Part shown: piece by piece, positions 27,151 through 35,169 of the stretch
Layout: every line of letters starts with the position of its first letter
Position numbering within the stretch: position 1 is the stretch's first letter
From: Shewanella polaris
Lineage (GTDB): Bacteria; Pseudomonadota; Gammaproteobacteria; Enterobacterales; Shewanellaceae
Reading direction: 5' to 3'
DNA: 64,000 bases
Assembly (NCBI RefSeq): GCF_006385555.1
Contig: NZ_CP041036.1
Coordinates: forward strand, 2,852,001 to 2,916,000
Made by a program: the position numbers and the translations under genes
Notes under the pieces: generated by a model
The model's database searches: none
What the model saw: the letters and a program-made list of their open reading frames with translations, nothing else
Told to the model about the DNA's origin: nothing

Positions 27151-28440
27151 ATGCACATTGATCTCACCTTAGCAGACATCGTTGCCCGTAAACATTTTTT
27201 CTCTGTGCCGCTTGATTACCAACAAAACCTAAGTCAACAAATTACCGTTTTCGCCCGTGAAATATCCAGCATAGAAAACCAACATAAAAAGCTACCATAC
27301 TTAGTGTTTTTTCAAGGCGGACCAGGCTTTGGAGCCGTAAGGCCGATTAGCAATAGCGGTTGGATAAAAAGAGCACTAAAAGAATATCGGGTATTACTGC
27401 TTGATCAACGCGGCACTGGATTATCAAGCCCAGTCAATGCCACCAGCTTAAGCGACATGAGCTCCACTGATCAAGCTGACTATCTAAGCTTTTTTCGTGC
27501 CGATAATATTATTCGCGATGCTGAGTATATTCGCGCAAAATTGTCACCAGACGAACCCTGGACCATTTTAGGCCAAAGCTTTGGTGGATTTTGTGTATTG
27601 CATTATTTATCTGCCGCGCCAGAAGGTTTGAAAGAAGCCTATATTACTGGTGGCATTCCTTCGCTGACCCGTACTGCAGATGAAGTTTACCAAGCGACAT
27701 ATCAACGCGTTATCGCTAAAAACAAAGACTTTTTTAATCGTTTTAGTGACGCGAGATTACTGGTTGATAACTTAGCCAAGTACCTTTATGGAAACAAAGT
27801 TTACTTAGCAACAGGTGAACAACTGACAGTAGAAATGCTGCAGTTATTAGGCGTTAATATCGGCATGGAACAAGGACCTGAAGCGGTTTATTACTTGCTT
27901 GAACAAGCGTTAATAGAAACGGCTCACGGTGAAGATTTAAACCCGTTATTTGCACATCAATTCAGTCAATTACTTAGTTACAATACCAATCCAATTTTTG
28001 CCTTAATGCATGAGTCGATTTACTGTCAACATAATGCGTCATCGTGGGCTGCTCATCGAGTACGATCGCAGTTTGACCAATTTAATTACCATCCAGATAA
28101 ACCTTTGTTGTTTACTGGTGAAATGGTTTATCCATGGATGTTTGCCCAGTTTGAAGCATTAACTCCCTTGCAGCCTGCTGCAGAGTTAATCGCCGCTAAG
28201 AAAGACTGGCCAGCTTTATATGACCTTGAAAAATTGGCTAATAATAAAGTCCCTGTGGCAGCAGCCATTTATAGCAACGACATGTTTGTGGAAATGCAAT
28301 ACAGCTTAGAAACTACCCAACAAGTCGGACAACTACAATATTGGCTCACCTCAGAATATGAACATAATGGTATCCGTATGGATGGCGAGCGCATTTTAGA
28401 TAAACTGATAAGCCTTAACCGAGGTCATTGTTTACGTTAG
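27151..28440 (+). CDS. Alpha/beta hydrolase, proline iminopeptidase-like (S33)
   Basis: A 429-residue alpha/beta hydrolase. The oxyanion motif VFFQGGPGFGA, the nucleophile elbow LGQSFGGF, an acid in YSNDMF and the terminal His in LNRGHC make a full catalytic triad. The size and motif set match the proline iminopeptidase / tripeptidyl-type S33 family, which removes N-terminal proline or other residues from peptides. It is monocistronic and followed by a strong bidirectional terminator. Confidence 0.85.
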   Translation: MHIDLTLADIVARKHFFSVPLDYQQNLSQQITVFAREISSIENQHKKLPYLVFFQGGPGFGAVRPISNSGWIKRALKEYRVLLLDQRGTGLSSPVNATSLSDMSSTDQADYLSFFRADNIIRDAEYIRAKLSPDEPWTILGQSFGGFCVLHYLSAAPEGLKEAYITGGIPSLTRTADEVYQATYQRVIAKNKDFFNRFSDARLLVDNLAKYLYGNKVYLATGEQLTVEMLQLLGVNIGMEQGPEAVYYLLEQALIETAHGEDLNPLFAHQFSQLLSYNTNPIFALMHESIYCQHNASSWAAHRVRSQFDQFNYHPDKPLLFTGEMVYPWMFAQFEALTPLQPAAELIAAKKDWPALYDLEKLANNKVPVAAAIYSNDMFVEMQYSLETTQQVGQLQYWLTSEYEHNGIRMDGERILDKLISLNRGHCLR

Positions 28441-28496
28441 AAGAATTTACGCTAAAAGTATTGATGATAAAAATAGTTAAGTTAAAAGAATAAGAT

Positions 28497-28535
28497 AAAA
28501 AACGGCTTAAACGTTAAACGTTTAAGCCGTTTTTT
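28497..28535. terminator. Bidirectional intrinsic terminator
   Basis: A 17-bp perfect stem (28497-28513 with 28519-28535) has a core GGCTTAAACG and an A/T tail on both sides. It separates the rightward hydrolase gene from the leftward nitroreductase gene and can serve both. Confidence 0.88.
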
Positions 28536-28581
28536 ATAGCCTGTAAATAATTTTATATTGCTGCGAGCCAAGATCAATTCA

Positions 28582-29238
28582 TTACAATATTTGAATAACT
28601 TGTTCTTTCGCTAAACGAGACTTAGGTAACCCAGCGTTATAATCTTCTTCCGAGCTGTGATAACCCAACGCGAGTGCCACGTCACAAATATAGCCGCCCA
28701 ATTCTGTTTCAAAAACTTGACCTATCAATTCGCTATCAACCCCTTCCATCGGTGTTGAATCGATACCTAAACGTGCAACAGCATGCATAGTGTTACCCAA
28801 GGCTAAATAGGTTTGTGATTTTGTCCAAGCACCATTGTTGCCAGCTTCGTCGGTATTTAAATCTACAAATACATATCCACCAAACGCAGCTTCACGATCA
28901 GCAGGTTTAGTGCGACCGTCTGCAATGCCTTTATCAACAACCTTGGCATAATCTTCACGGGTATACTTAGGATTATAAGCAAACAATATGATATGAGATG
29001 CCGCTTTAATATGCGGTTGGTTAAACTGAAACTTATTGGCAAACGTGTCAGACATACGTTGCTTAGCCTCATCACTTTCAATCACGATAAATTTCCATGG
29101 TTGAGAGTTAATCGATGAAGGTGACAGTCTCATTGCTTCATAAATCACGGCTAAATCTTGTTTTGGAATACGCTTGGTCGGATCATAGCGTTTGGTTGTG
29201 TAACGTTTTTCTAAATCAGCAATAATGGCATTAGTCAT
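28582..29238 (-). CDS. Nitroreductase-family NAD(P)H oxidoreductase (NfsB-like)
   Basis: A 218-residue FMN enzyme of the NfsB type. The start at 29238 (MTNAIIADLEKRYTTKRYDP) has GGAG 6 bases upstream and gives the length of E. coli NfsB; an upstream in-frame ATG at 29262 would put that GGAG inside the gene. The FMN-contacting N-terminal RYTTKRYDPTKRI, the RLSPSSINSQPWKF block and the C-terminal LALGYHSSEEDY are typical. These enzymes reduce nitroaromatics and quinones by two-electron steps, which fits the redox and detoxification genes around it. Confidence 0.9.
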   Translation of the reverse strand: MTNAIIADLEKRYTTKRYDPTKRIPKQDLAVIYEAMRLSPSSINSQPWKFIVIESDEAKQRMSDTFANKFQFNQPHIKAASHIILFAYNPKYTREDYAKVVDKGIADGRTKPADREAAFGGYVFVDLNTDEAGNNGAWTKSQTYLALGNTMHAVARLGIDSTPMEGVDSELIGQVFETELGGYICDVALALGYHSSEEDYNAGLPKSRLAKEQVIQIL

Positions 29239-29488
29239 GTGGAGCTCCATCTTTTTTAACAATCATTAAAAGGATTGGCAGTTAACGATATCAAATAATA
29301 ATATTATCGATTAGCTTGCCCTGTTAATCACGACAAAGAGTCGTGAACAACAAACGAGGAAAAGCATAAAACTAAAAAAAATTAACAATAAATACAATTG
29401 TTTAACAAGATAACTAAATCAATACATCGTCACCCTGTTATTGTGCTTAAAAAGGTTTTTTCAAGGTTTGCATTCAATTAAAAGCTAT

Positions 29489-30034
29489 TTAGCGCCATTT
29501 AATTGAGCACCCCATACTGGCTGTTTGTTGCTTAGGGCCTTTACCAATCCCAGCGATCATTTGCATGGCATTCAAAAGCTCAGGTTCTCGATTTGGATCA
29601 TCGTGCAAACGTGCATCATCTAAACGGCCACGATATTGCAATTCACCAAGGTGATTAAACCCAAAAAAGTCAGGGGTACATACAGCACCATACTGTTTAC
29701 CGACTTGTTGGTCTTCATCAACTAAATACGGAAACTCAAACCCATGCAACTCAGCAAAGCGCAACATGTTCTGCGGCGAATCCGCTTCAACATTTTCATA
29801 GTCGTTAGACATTATTGCCAATACATTAATGCCTTCGGCCATTAATTGTTTTGTATCCTCGGCTAAGCGAGTCGCAATGGCTTTAACATAGGGACAATGA
29901 TTACAAATGAACATAATTAACAAGCCCTTTTTACCCAAATTTTCACTCATGGTAAAAGCGTCACCATTAGGCGTGTTAAGTGTGAAATCAGGTGCTTTCC
30001 AGCCAAAATCACAAATAGGCGTATCGAGTAACAT
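29489..30034 (-). CDS. Thioredoxin-fold redoxin (AhpC/TSA-like)
   Basis: A 181-residue cytoplasmic thioredoxin-fold protein without a signal peptide. The active-site motif is CNHCPYVKAI (CxxC followed by cis-Pro later in AVCTPDFFGF), typical of the redoxin group once annotated as thiol peroxidase or thioredoxin family. The sequence upstream (30121-30156) is almost the same as the LysR operator region at 33308-33343, so it is probably co-regulated with the quinone oxidoreductase gene about 3 kb away. Confidence 0.87.
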   Translation of the reverse strand: MLLDTPICDFGWKAPDFTLNTPNGDAFTMSENLGKKGLLIMFICNHCPYVKAIATRLAEDTKQLMAEGINVLAIMSNDYENVEADSPQNMLRFAELHGFEFPYLVDEDQQVGKQYGAVCTPDFFGFNHLGELQYRGRLDDARLHDDPNREPELLNAMQMIAGIGKGPKQQTASMGCSIKWR

Positions 30035-30120
30035 AGGTCATATCCTTTACAGTTAGCATGAGTAACTTGGTAAGTCTGTCACTACATTAATTTGGTTATC
30101 ATATCCGATAATTTAATTGC

Positions 30121-30156
30121 CATATACGGCGTAATAATTGAAACATTATCAATTAT
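30121..30156 (-). promoter_or_regulatory. Putative LysR operator, copy 1 (upstream of redoxin gene)
   Basis: A 36-base segment matches 33308-33343 at 32 positions, with the invariant core AATAATTGAAACATTATCA. The core is an interrupted dyad, ATAAT...ATTAT. It begins 87 bases upstream of the redoxin start. The other copy begins 77 bases upstream of the oxidoreductase start, in the same orientation. The most economical reading is a binding site for the LysR protein encoded at 33355-34290. Confidence 0.65.
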
Positions 30157-30179
30157 CATTGGAAAATCATCTGAAATAA

Positions 30180-30205
30180 AAACAGCCGACTAATGTCAGC
30201 TGTTT
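30180..30205 (-). terminator. Intrinsic terminator after modF
   Basis: AACAGC and GAC on the left pair with GTC and GCTGTT on the right around TAAT, with one mismatch. On the minus strand the stem is followed by TTTTATTT. It lies 24 bases after the modF stop. Confidence 0.75.
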
Positions 30206-30228
30206 AAAGAGTTTTGCCAGTTAAGTAT

Positions 30229-31698
30229 TTAGGCATTTGTGACCACAGCACGATAACCGCCTTGATGTTCATCGGCGACAAACTCAATAAAGTGTTGAAT
30301 ACTATCAAGGCTATCTTCTTGATAATGTGACACATATAGCAATTGAGTTAAGTGTTCTTTTGCAATAAGTTCAAGGGCATTCTTGATCAATCTACGCCCT
30401 AGATAATCTAAACCTTGATAAGGTTCATCGAGGATAAGTAAGGTTGGCTGTTTAACAATGGCTCTGGCGATTAATAATAATCGCTGTTGACCGTATTCTA
30501 GTTGTCGAAATGACAATTTACTCAAATGACTCATGTGTAAAATCGCTAGCCACTCCGTTGCGATAGCGACTTGTTGTTTCGACGGTTGCTGATACAAGCC
30601 AATAGAGTCATAAAAGCCCGATACAATCACATCAAGCGCACTACAATTAACCCTATACTGTAAATGCAACGCAGATGACACCATGCCGATGTGCTTTTTT
30701 ATCTCCCAAATACTCTCACCAGAGCCTCTTTTTTTACCAAAAATATCAATATCGTTACTGTAGCATTGTGGATGATCGCCAAAAATAAGCCCAAGCAAAG
30801 TACTTTTACCGCAGCCATTAGGGCCTTTAACTTGCCAATGAACACCATTATTGATGCGCCAATTCACCCCAGAGAAAATGACTTTGTCACCGTAAGCGAC
30901 TCGGCCATTGTTCAATTGAAAAACCGGATTTGTAAATGTTGGGGTGTGACGGTGACGACGAATAAGCGCCAGCATATCTTCACTTTGTTGGCCAGATTGC
31001 GCGGTTAATTGAGTGATAAGCGGATGGTTATCCCACTCAGACTTAGCCATCACACTGTCTAATTTACCATGGTTAAACAGGGCAACATGCTCTATCCAAT
31101 CTGGCATATCTTGCTCACGAGAGACCACCACCAACATTTGCACAGTTTGCGATAACAGCTGTAAATATTGGCTTAACGCTTGCCTATGAGCCACATCTAG
31201 CCCGGCATAGGGTTCGTCGAGCACTAAAAATGGCACCTTTGTCGCCAGCGCACGGGCAAGCATCACGCGACGGCTTTCTCCGGTAGAAAGCTGAGTAAAC
31301 TGGCTATCACTTAACCGAGTAAGATCCAATTGCGCCAATAATCGATGAGTCAGTGCGTCATCATTACATTGGGCAAATATTACGCCATAAACAGTGGTTT
31401 TAGGATCGATATAACCTAAAGACTCGCTGTCATCTTGTTCAAGAATATCTTCAAGTAATTGTTGCTGTTCATGCAGCGACACCAAGGCGACTTGCGAATG
31501 CTCAAGACCCGATAGTTGGCCGGAATATCCCCAGGTTTTATCTGGCGGTTGCTGAGTTAACAATTTACCCAGTAAGGCGCCTAAGTCACCTTCGGTACTA
31601 AACACTCCCCAAGATTGATGCGATTTAATTAGCCAATCTTCAATGTCCATCATGACACTAGACGAACGACATTGCAGTTGTGTAAACCGGATTTCCAT
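30229..31698 (-). CDS. modF: ModF-like duplicated ABC ATPase (photorepair protein PhrA)
   Basis: A 489-residue protein with two fused ABC ATPase halves and no membrane domain, matching ModF/PhrA in length. The start at 31698 is chosen by match to that length. The C-terminal half has an intact Walker A (GPNGCGKSTLLG) and Walker B (TLLILDEPYQG). The N-terminal half has a signature and Walker B (LSTGESRRVMLARA, FLVLDEPYAG), but its P-loop reads STEGDLGALLGKLL, lacking the GxGKS/T core. ModF function is poorly defined. Its presence near a molybdenum hydroxylase cluster may be meaningful; no modABC genes are in the window. Confidence 0.87.
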   Translation of the reverse strand: MEIRFTQLQCRSSSVMMDIEDWLIKSHQSWGVFSTEGDLGALLGKLLTQQPPDKTWGYSGQLSGLEHSQVALVSLHEQQQLLEDILEQDDSESLGYIDPKTTVYGVIFAQCNDDALTHRLLAQLDLTRLSDSQFTQLSTGESRRVMLARALATKVPFLVLDEPYAGLDVAHRQALSQYLQLLSQTVQMLVVVSREQDMPDWIEHVALFNHGKLDSVMAKSEWDNHPLITQLTAQSGQQSEDMLALIRRHRHTPTFTNPVFQLNNGRVAYGDKVIFSGVNWRINNGVHWQVKGPNGCGKSTLLGLIFGDHPQCYSNDIDIFGKKRGSGESIWEIKKHIGMVSSALHLQYRVNCSALDVIVSGFYDSIGLYQQPSKQQVAIATEWLAILHMSHLSKLSFRQLEYGQQRLLLIARAIVKQPTLLILDEPYQGLDYLGRRLIKNALELIAKEHLTQLLYVSHYQEDSLDSIQHFIEFVADEHQGGYRAVVTNA

Positions 31699-31773
31699 TT
31701 TGGCGCTTACCCTTGTCGATTTGTACTCATTTATCACCAGAGTGTCTCATAAGTAGGTTTATTAAATCGACAA

Positions 31774-31803
31774 AAAAGCAGACCATTTTTATGGTCTGCT
31801 TTT
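31774..31803. terminator. Bidirectional intrinsic terminator
   Basis: AAAAGCAGACCAT (31774-31786) pairs perfectly with ATGGTCTGCTTTT (31791-31803) around TTTT. It stands 34 bases after the stop of the leftward monooxygenase gene and before modF. Confidence 0.85.
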
Positions 31804-31837
31804 CAGTTAATCTTGTAAAACTCAGTTATCGCAAGCC

Positions 31838-32128
31838 TTAATCGATTATCGTCATTTCATTCAAGGTAAATTCAACGACAGCACCTTCTGTCGCGGCCAC
31901 ATAATCAGCTAAATGTTGGTTATTCATATGAATCTGCCACAATTCACGACTCTGCCAGTTTTCATAAAACATAAAATGTGCGGGATTGGCATTATCTTGG
32001 TGTAAATCATAGCTAATACAACCCGTTTCGGCTCGAGTCACTTCAATTAACTTTAGTAATTCAGCTTTAACTAAATCGACTTTGTCAGCTTTGGCTTTAA
32101 TGTTGGCTACGATAGTTAACTTTGACAT
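31838..32128 (-). CDS. Antibiotic biosynthesis monooxygenase-family protein (YgiN-like)
   Basis: A 96-residue dimeric ferredoxin-like (ABM) protein, similar in size and motifs to YgiN quinol monooxygenase. CISYDLHQDNANPAHFMFYENW and HMNNQHLADYV are the usual conserved stretches. AAGGAA precedes the ATG. It follows the quinone oxidoreductase-type gene by 77 bases on the same strand, making a likely quinone or electrophile detoxification pair. Confidence 0.9.
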   Translation of the reverse strand: MSKLTIVANIKAKADKVDLVKAELLKLIEVTRAETGCISYDLHQDNANPAHFMFYENWQSRELWQIHMNNQHLADYVAATEGAVVEFTLNEMTIID

Positions 32129-32205
32129 GTTATGTTCCTTTTAATCATACAATCAATAAAATAAACTGTTTATAAATATGGGATTAGAACAGACTTTATA
32201 AAAGA

Positions 32206-33231
32206 CTAAAAGCCTTCTAGTACAATCTTACCAATAGAACGACCTGTTTCTAATGCTTTGTGAGCTGCACGCAAGTTAGCTGCGTTAATTGTGCCCATGT
32301 GCTGACCTAACGTTGTTTGAATGTAACCTTGGTCTACAAGATCTGCCACACGATTTAATAAACGACTTTGTTCATCTATATCTGCAGCATTAAACATTGA
32401 ACGAGCAAACATAAACTCCCAATGTAATGACAAACTCTTTGGCTTCAATTTTGTGATATCAAGAGCTTCCGGATCGTCGATCATAGCAATTTTACCAAAT
32501 GGTGCTAACAATTGAGTGTAACTTTCAAAATAACTATCGGTGCTGTTTAAGCTTGCCACGTGAGTAACTGGGCTAATGTTCAACGCTTCAATTTGCGCAG
32601 CAAGCGGTTTGGTGTGATCAACTACATAATCGGCACCCAACTTTTTAACCCATGCACTTGAACTTTCACGTGACGCTGTGGCAATGATAGTTGCACCTGT
32701 AATAGCTTTAGCTAACTGAACAAAAATAGAGCCTACACCACCAGCAGCGCCAACAACTAAAATGACTTCATCTGATTTGTCAGTCGATGCAGGGTTTTGC
32801 TGTTTAATAGCTAAATGCTCAAACAACAGTTCCCATGCGGTAATGGCTGTTAAAGGCAGTGCCGCAGCTTCTGCATTTGGTAAGCTTTTTGGCTTAAAGC
32901 CAACTAAACGTTCATCAACTAATTGGTATTCTGCATTGCAACCTTGACGAGTAATATCACCCGCATAGTAAACCACATCACCCGGCTTAAATTGGCTGGC
33001 TTTATCGCCAGTAGCAATCACTTCACCAACAGCATCCCAACCAATCACTTTTACAGCACCGTCTGTTGGCGGCATATATAAACGTACTTTGTAATCTGCA
33101 GGGTTAACCGAAATAGCATTCACCTTGATTAATAAGTCACGGCCTGTCGCAATAGGTTGTGGTAACTCAACATCAATTAACGATTCTGGGTGAGTAACGG
33201 GTAATGATTGTGTGTATCCGATGGCTTTCAT
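32206..33231 (-). CDS. Zinc-type alcohol dehydrogenase-like quinone oxidoreductase
   Basis: A 341-residue medium-chain dehydrogenase/reductase of the zinc-independent quinone reductase branch. The N-terminal GroES-like domain includes NAISVNPADYKVRLYMPP and VIGWDAVGEVIATG; the Rossmann fold has ILVVGAAGGVGSIFVQLAKA. The structural and catalytic zinc Cys clusters of true alcohol dehydrogenases are absent. It is divergent from a LysR gene, with the shared operator-like segment between them. Confidence 0.9.
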   Translation of the reverse strand: MKAIGYTQSLPVTHPESLIDVELPQPIATGRDLLIKVNAISVNPADYKVRLYMPPTDGAVKVIGWDAVGEVIATGDKASQFKPGDVVYYAGDITRQGCNAEYQLVDERLVGFKPKSLPNAEAAALPLTAITAWELLFEHLAIKQQNPASTDKSDEVILVVGAAGGVGSIFVQLAKAITGATIIATASRESSSAWVKKLGADYVVDHTKPLAAQIEALNISPVTHVASLNSTDSYFESYTQLLAPFGKIAMIDDPEALDITKLKPKSLSLHWEFMFARSMFNAADIDEQSRLLNRVADLVDQGYIQTTLGQHMGTINAANLRAAHKALETGRSIGKIVLEGF

Positions 33232-33307
33232 AATGTGATTCCTATTAGTAAACGATTTAAATGGGATTAATTTTCAATGAAGCTATATTAGCCCTTGTTT
33301 TACTCCG

Positions 33308-33343
33308 CATAAACAGCATAATAATTGAAACATTATCAAATAT
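33308..33343 (-). promoter_or_regulatory. Putative LysR operator, copy 2 (oxidoreductase/LysR intergenic)
   Basis: This segment carries the same core AATAATTGAAACATTATCA as the site upstream of the redoxin gene, with only 4 differences over 36 bases. It ends 11 bases before the LysR start codon and begins 77 bases upstream of the divergent oxidoreductase start. That is where a LysR protein would both activate the target and repress its own gene. Confidence 0.68.
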
Positions 33344-33354
33344 AATTAGACAAT

Positions 33355-34290
33355 ATGTTATTAGAGGACCTACAGGTTATTTTGAAAGTGGCTGAGTTTC
33401 GAAGCATTACTGCCGCAGCGACCAATCTTGATATGCGCACAGCAACCGCCAGCGCCGCTGTTAAACGTGTCGAAAGTTCGCTAGGTGTAGAGTTATTTAT
33501 CCGCACTACCAGACAATTACGTTTATCGAGCGCTGGCGAAAAGTACATCCCACAGTGCGAACAAGCTATGTTGATGCTGGAGCAAGCAAAGCAGAACATG
33601 AAAGGTGAACTGGACATTATTGACGGCGACTTACGCTTAGCCATATCATCGGATCTCGGTCGTAATATTGTTATCCCTTGGCTTGATGAATTTATGGCGA
33701 CTCACCCAAAAATCAGCCTACATGCCAATATTAATGACAGTAATTTAGATTTTTATCGTGATTCAGTCGATTTAGCCCTGCGATATGGTTCACCAAACGA
33801 CGCTAATTTATATGGCTTTAAAATCTGTAATATTCCTAGATTGTTATGTGCTTCCAAAGCCTACCTTGAAGCGAATGGCACCCCTACACACCCACAAGAC
33901 CTAGCCTCCCATAACGGATTGTTATATCAACTCAATAATATTACTTATGATGTGTGGGATTTTTATCGCAATGATGAACAGTACAAAATCAAAATGAAAG
34001 GTAATCGAGTCTCTAACGACGGTGAACTGGTTCATCGTTGGTGTCTTTCAGGTAAAGGCATTGGGCTTAAATCTTGTCTTGATATGTCGAGCGACTTACT
34101 TGCCGAAAATGTGGTACACATTTTACCCGAATACCAAGTAAAACCGACCGAACTTTGGCTGATATTCCCAAGTAGGCAATCAATAACGCCTGCAGCGCGG
34201 TTACTACGTGACACCTTAAAGCAAAAGACCCACAGTATTTTGCAGCAACTGATTGAGAAAGGCATATTGGATAAAAGCGTGTTGGATTGA
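33355..34290 (+). CDS. LysR-family transcriptional regulator
   Basis: A 311-residue LysR protein with an N-terminal HTH (SITAAATNLDMRTATASAAVKRVESS) and the usual effector-binding domain. It is divergent from the quinone oxidoreductase gene. The shared 36-base motif lies immediately upstream of its start. A second copy of the motif upstream of the redoxin gene suggests a small regulon: oxidoreductase, YgiN-like monooxygenase and redoxin. The TTATTAGAGG context gives a weak ribosome-binding site. Confidence 0.9.
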   Translation: MLLEDLQVILKVAEFRSITAAATNLDMRTATASAAVKRVESSLGVELFIRTTRQLRLSSAGEKYIPQCEQAMLMLEQAKQNMKGELDIIDGDLRLAISSDLGRNIVIPWLDEFMATHPKISLHANINDSNLDFYRDSVDLALRYGSPNDANLYGFKICNIPRLLCASKAYLEANGTPTHPQDLASHNGLLYQLNNITYDVWDFYRNDEQYKIKMKGNRVSNDGELVHRWCLSGKGIGLKSCLDMSSDLLAENVVHILPEYQVKPTELWLIFPSRQSITPAARLLRDTLKQKTHSILQQLIEKGILDKSVLD

Positions 34291-34410
34291 TAAGCCACTG
34301 CTATGAAACTTCTTATTGACGCTCATCAATGAATACAATCAATAAAGTTGTTTATGGCTTCAATGAGCCTCTATATGTGTTTGCATGCTGTTATTTCTAA
34401 AGGCGCGATG

Positions 34411-34533
34411 ATTTAACAGGCGAAGTCGAAGAATTTGTTAATTGATCTAAATTTGACTGTAAAAACAGTCAAATACTTTCGGTTAGACAAATGGCTCGCC
34501 TATTGACTGGCAGAAGGCTCATATGTGTTATGT
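34411..34533 (-). other. attC-like recombination site of the membrane-protein cassette
   Basis: On the minus strand the segment opens with ACATAAC (34533-34527), which includes the TAA stop of the membrane-protein gene. It closes with GTTAAAT (34417-34411). ACATAAC is the exact complement of GTTATGT at the putative start of the same cassette (34902-34896). In between lies an imperfect long hairpin: AGGCGA...TCGCCT, CATTTGT...ACAAATT and a terminal TTTGACTG/CAGTCAAA. The length (123 bases) is within the range of Vibrio-type attC sites. Recognition was by eye; conservation in attC is structural. Confidence 0.6.
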
Positions 34534-34881
34534 GCAATTATCTTCGTAAGTACATAGACCTATAATCGCTTCAGCTACAAAAATAGCACTGTATTGTGAT
34601 ATGGCAATATGTGAAACAACAATGCCAGATTGAGCATCAGATTTAATACCAAATAATAGGCCTATTGCTAGTACTGAGACCAAGAGACCAGCGAAAGTTC
34701 GTAAAATAGTTCTGAGTTTAGTTCTGTACGCTAATTTGTTAGCCAACAAAAATACCAGTATATATGGAAACAATAATACAGCTAGACCTATGAAGCTATT
34801 GCCCCAATATTCAAATGCGATTGCCACAAAAAATATGGCAGCTAATAGCCTGATTAAATTATAATATTTCAGATTAGTCAT
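34528..34881 (-). CDS. Small membrane protein, unknown function, in a gene cassette
   Basis: A 117-residue hydrophobic protein with about four transmembrane helices (YNLIRLLAAIFFVAIAFEYW, IGLAVLLFPYILVFLLAN, FAGLLVSVLAIGLLFGI and a last one). I do not recognise a family. The ATG at 34881 is chosen for AAGGAAG just upstream; the ATG at 34899 is in frame but lacks a site. The gene fits snugly between a cassette boundary (G/TTATGT at 34902) and an attC-like core overlapping its stop codon, the layout of integron cassettes. Confidence 0.6.
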   Translation of the reverse strand: MTNLKYYNLIRLLAAIFFVAIAFEYWGNSFIGLAVLLFPYILVFLLANKLAYRTKLRTILRTFAGLLVSVLAIGLLFGIKSDAQSGIVVSHIAISQYSAIFVAEAIIGLCTYEDNCT

Positions 34882-34902
34882 CAGTACTTCCTTACACATA
34901 AC

Positions 34903-35077
34903 GAGACTGTAGAATTTCGATTTCGAAAAAAACAGCAGTAAAATTGTTATAAATAAGACTCAAAATCACATGTCGATGTGAATTCTGACCCAATATAGCG
35001 ATAAAAACTACAATTAATAAAAACTCAGCGCTTAAGATTTTTGTGTAAATTTCATTTTTGAATAATTCTACAATCTC
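34903..35077. repeat. 175-bp segment with 14-bp inverted terminal repeats between two cassettes
   Basis: GAGACTGTAGAATT (34903-34916) and AATTCTACAATCTC (35064-35077) are complementary at 13 of 14 positions. They bound an AT-rich stretch lying exactly between the HNH cassette's attC end and the start of the membrane-protein cassette. A 64-codon frame (34892-35086, minus) crosses it, but its ATG is inside the preceding attC site and it has no ribosome-binding site, so I do not call it a gene. It may be a gene-less cassette or a small inserted palindromic element. Confidence 0.5.
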
Positions 35078-35169
35078 AACGCCCATTTAAGCGGACAGAA
35101 ATAGTTGGGTAAAATAGTGTAGCGAAGCGAAACAAAGCCAACTGTTGACGCCATAGTCTCTTGTTAGAG
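35074..35169 (-). other. attC site of the HNH cassette
   Basis: Read on the minus strand, CTCTAAC (35169-35163) opens the site, and GTTGAGA (35080-35074) closes it. Inside, AGTTGG and CCAACT form the inner stem. The loop region holds GTTTCGCTTCGCTACA, a sequence typical of Vibrio and Shewanella attC sites. The right side reads CCGCTTAAATGGGCGTTG, again typical. CTCTAAC is the perfect complement of GTTAGAG at the 5' boundary of this cassette (35721-35715), as expected when R'' and R' of one cassette have co-evolved. It overlaps the HNH stop codon. Confidence 0.75.

Noticed and set aside
34892..35086. 64-codon frame on the minus strand (MGVEIVELFKNEI...)
   Set aside because: Its ATG lies inside the preceding attC site and before the cassette crossover, it has no ribosome-binding site, and it overlaps the better-supported membrane-protein start.
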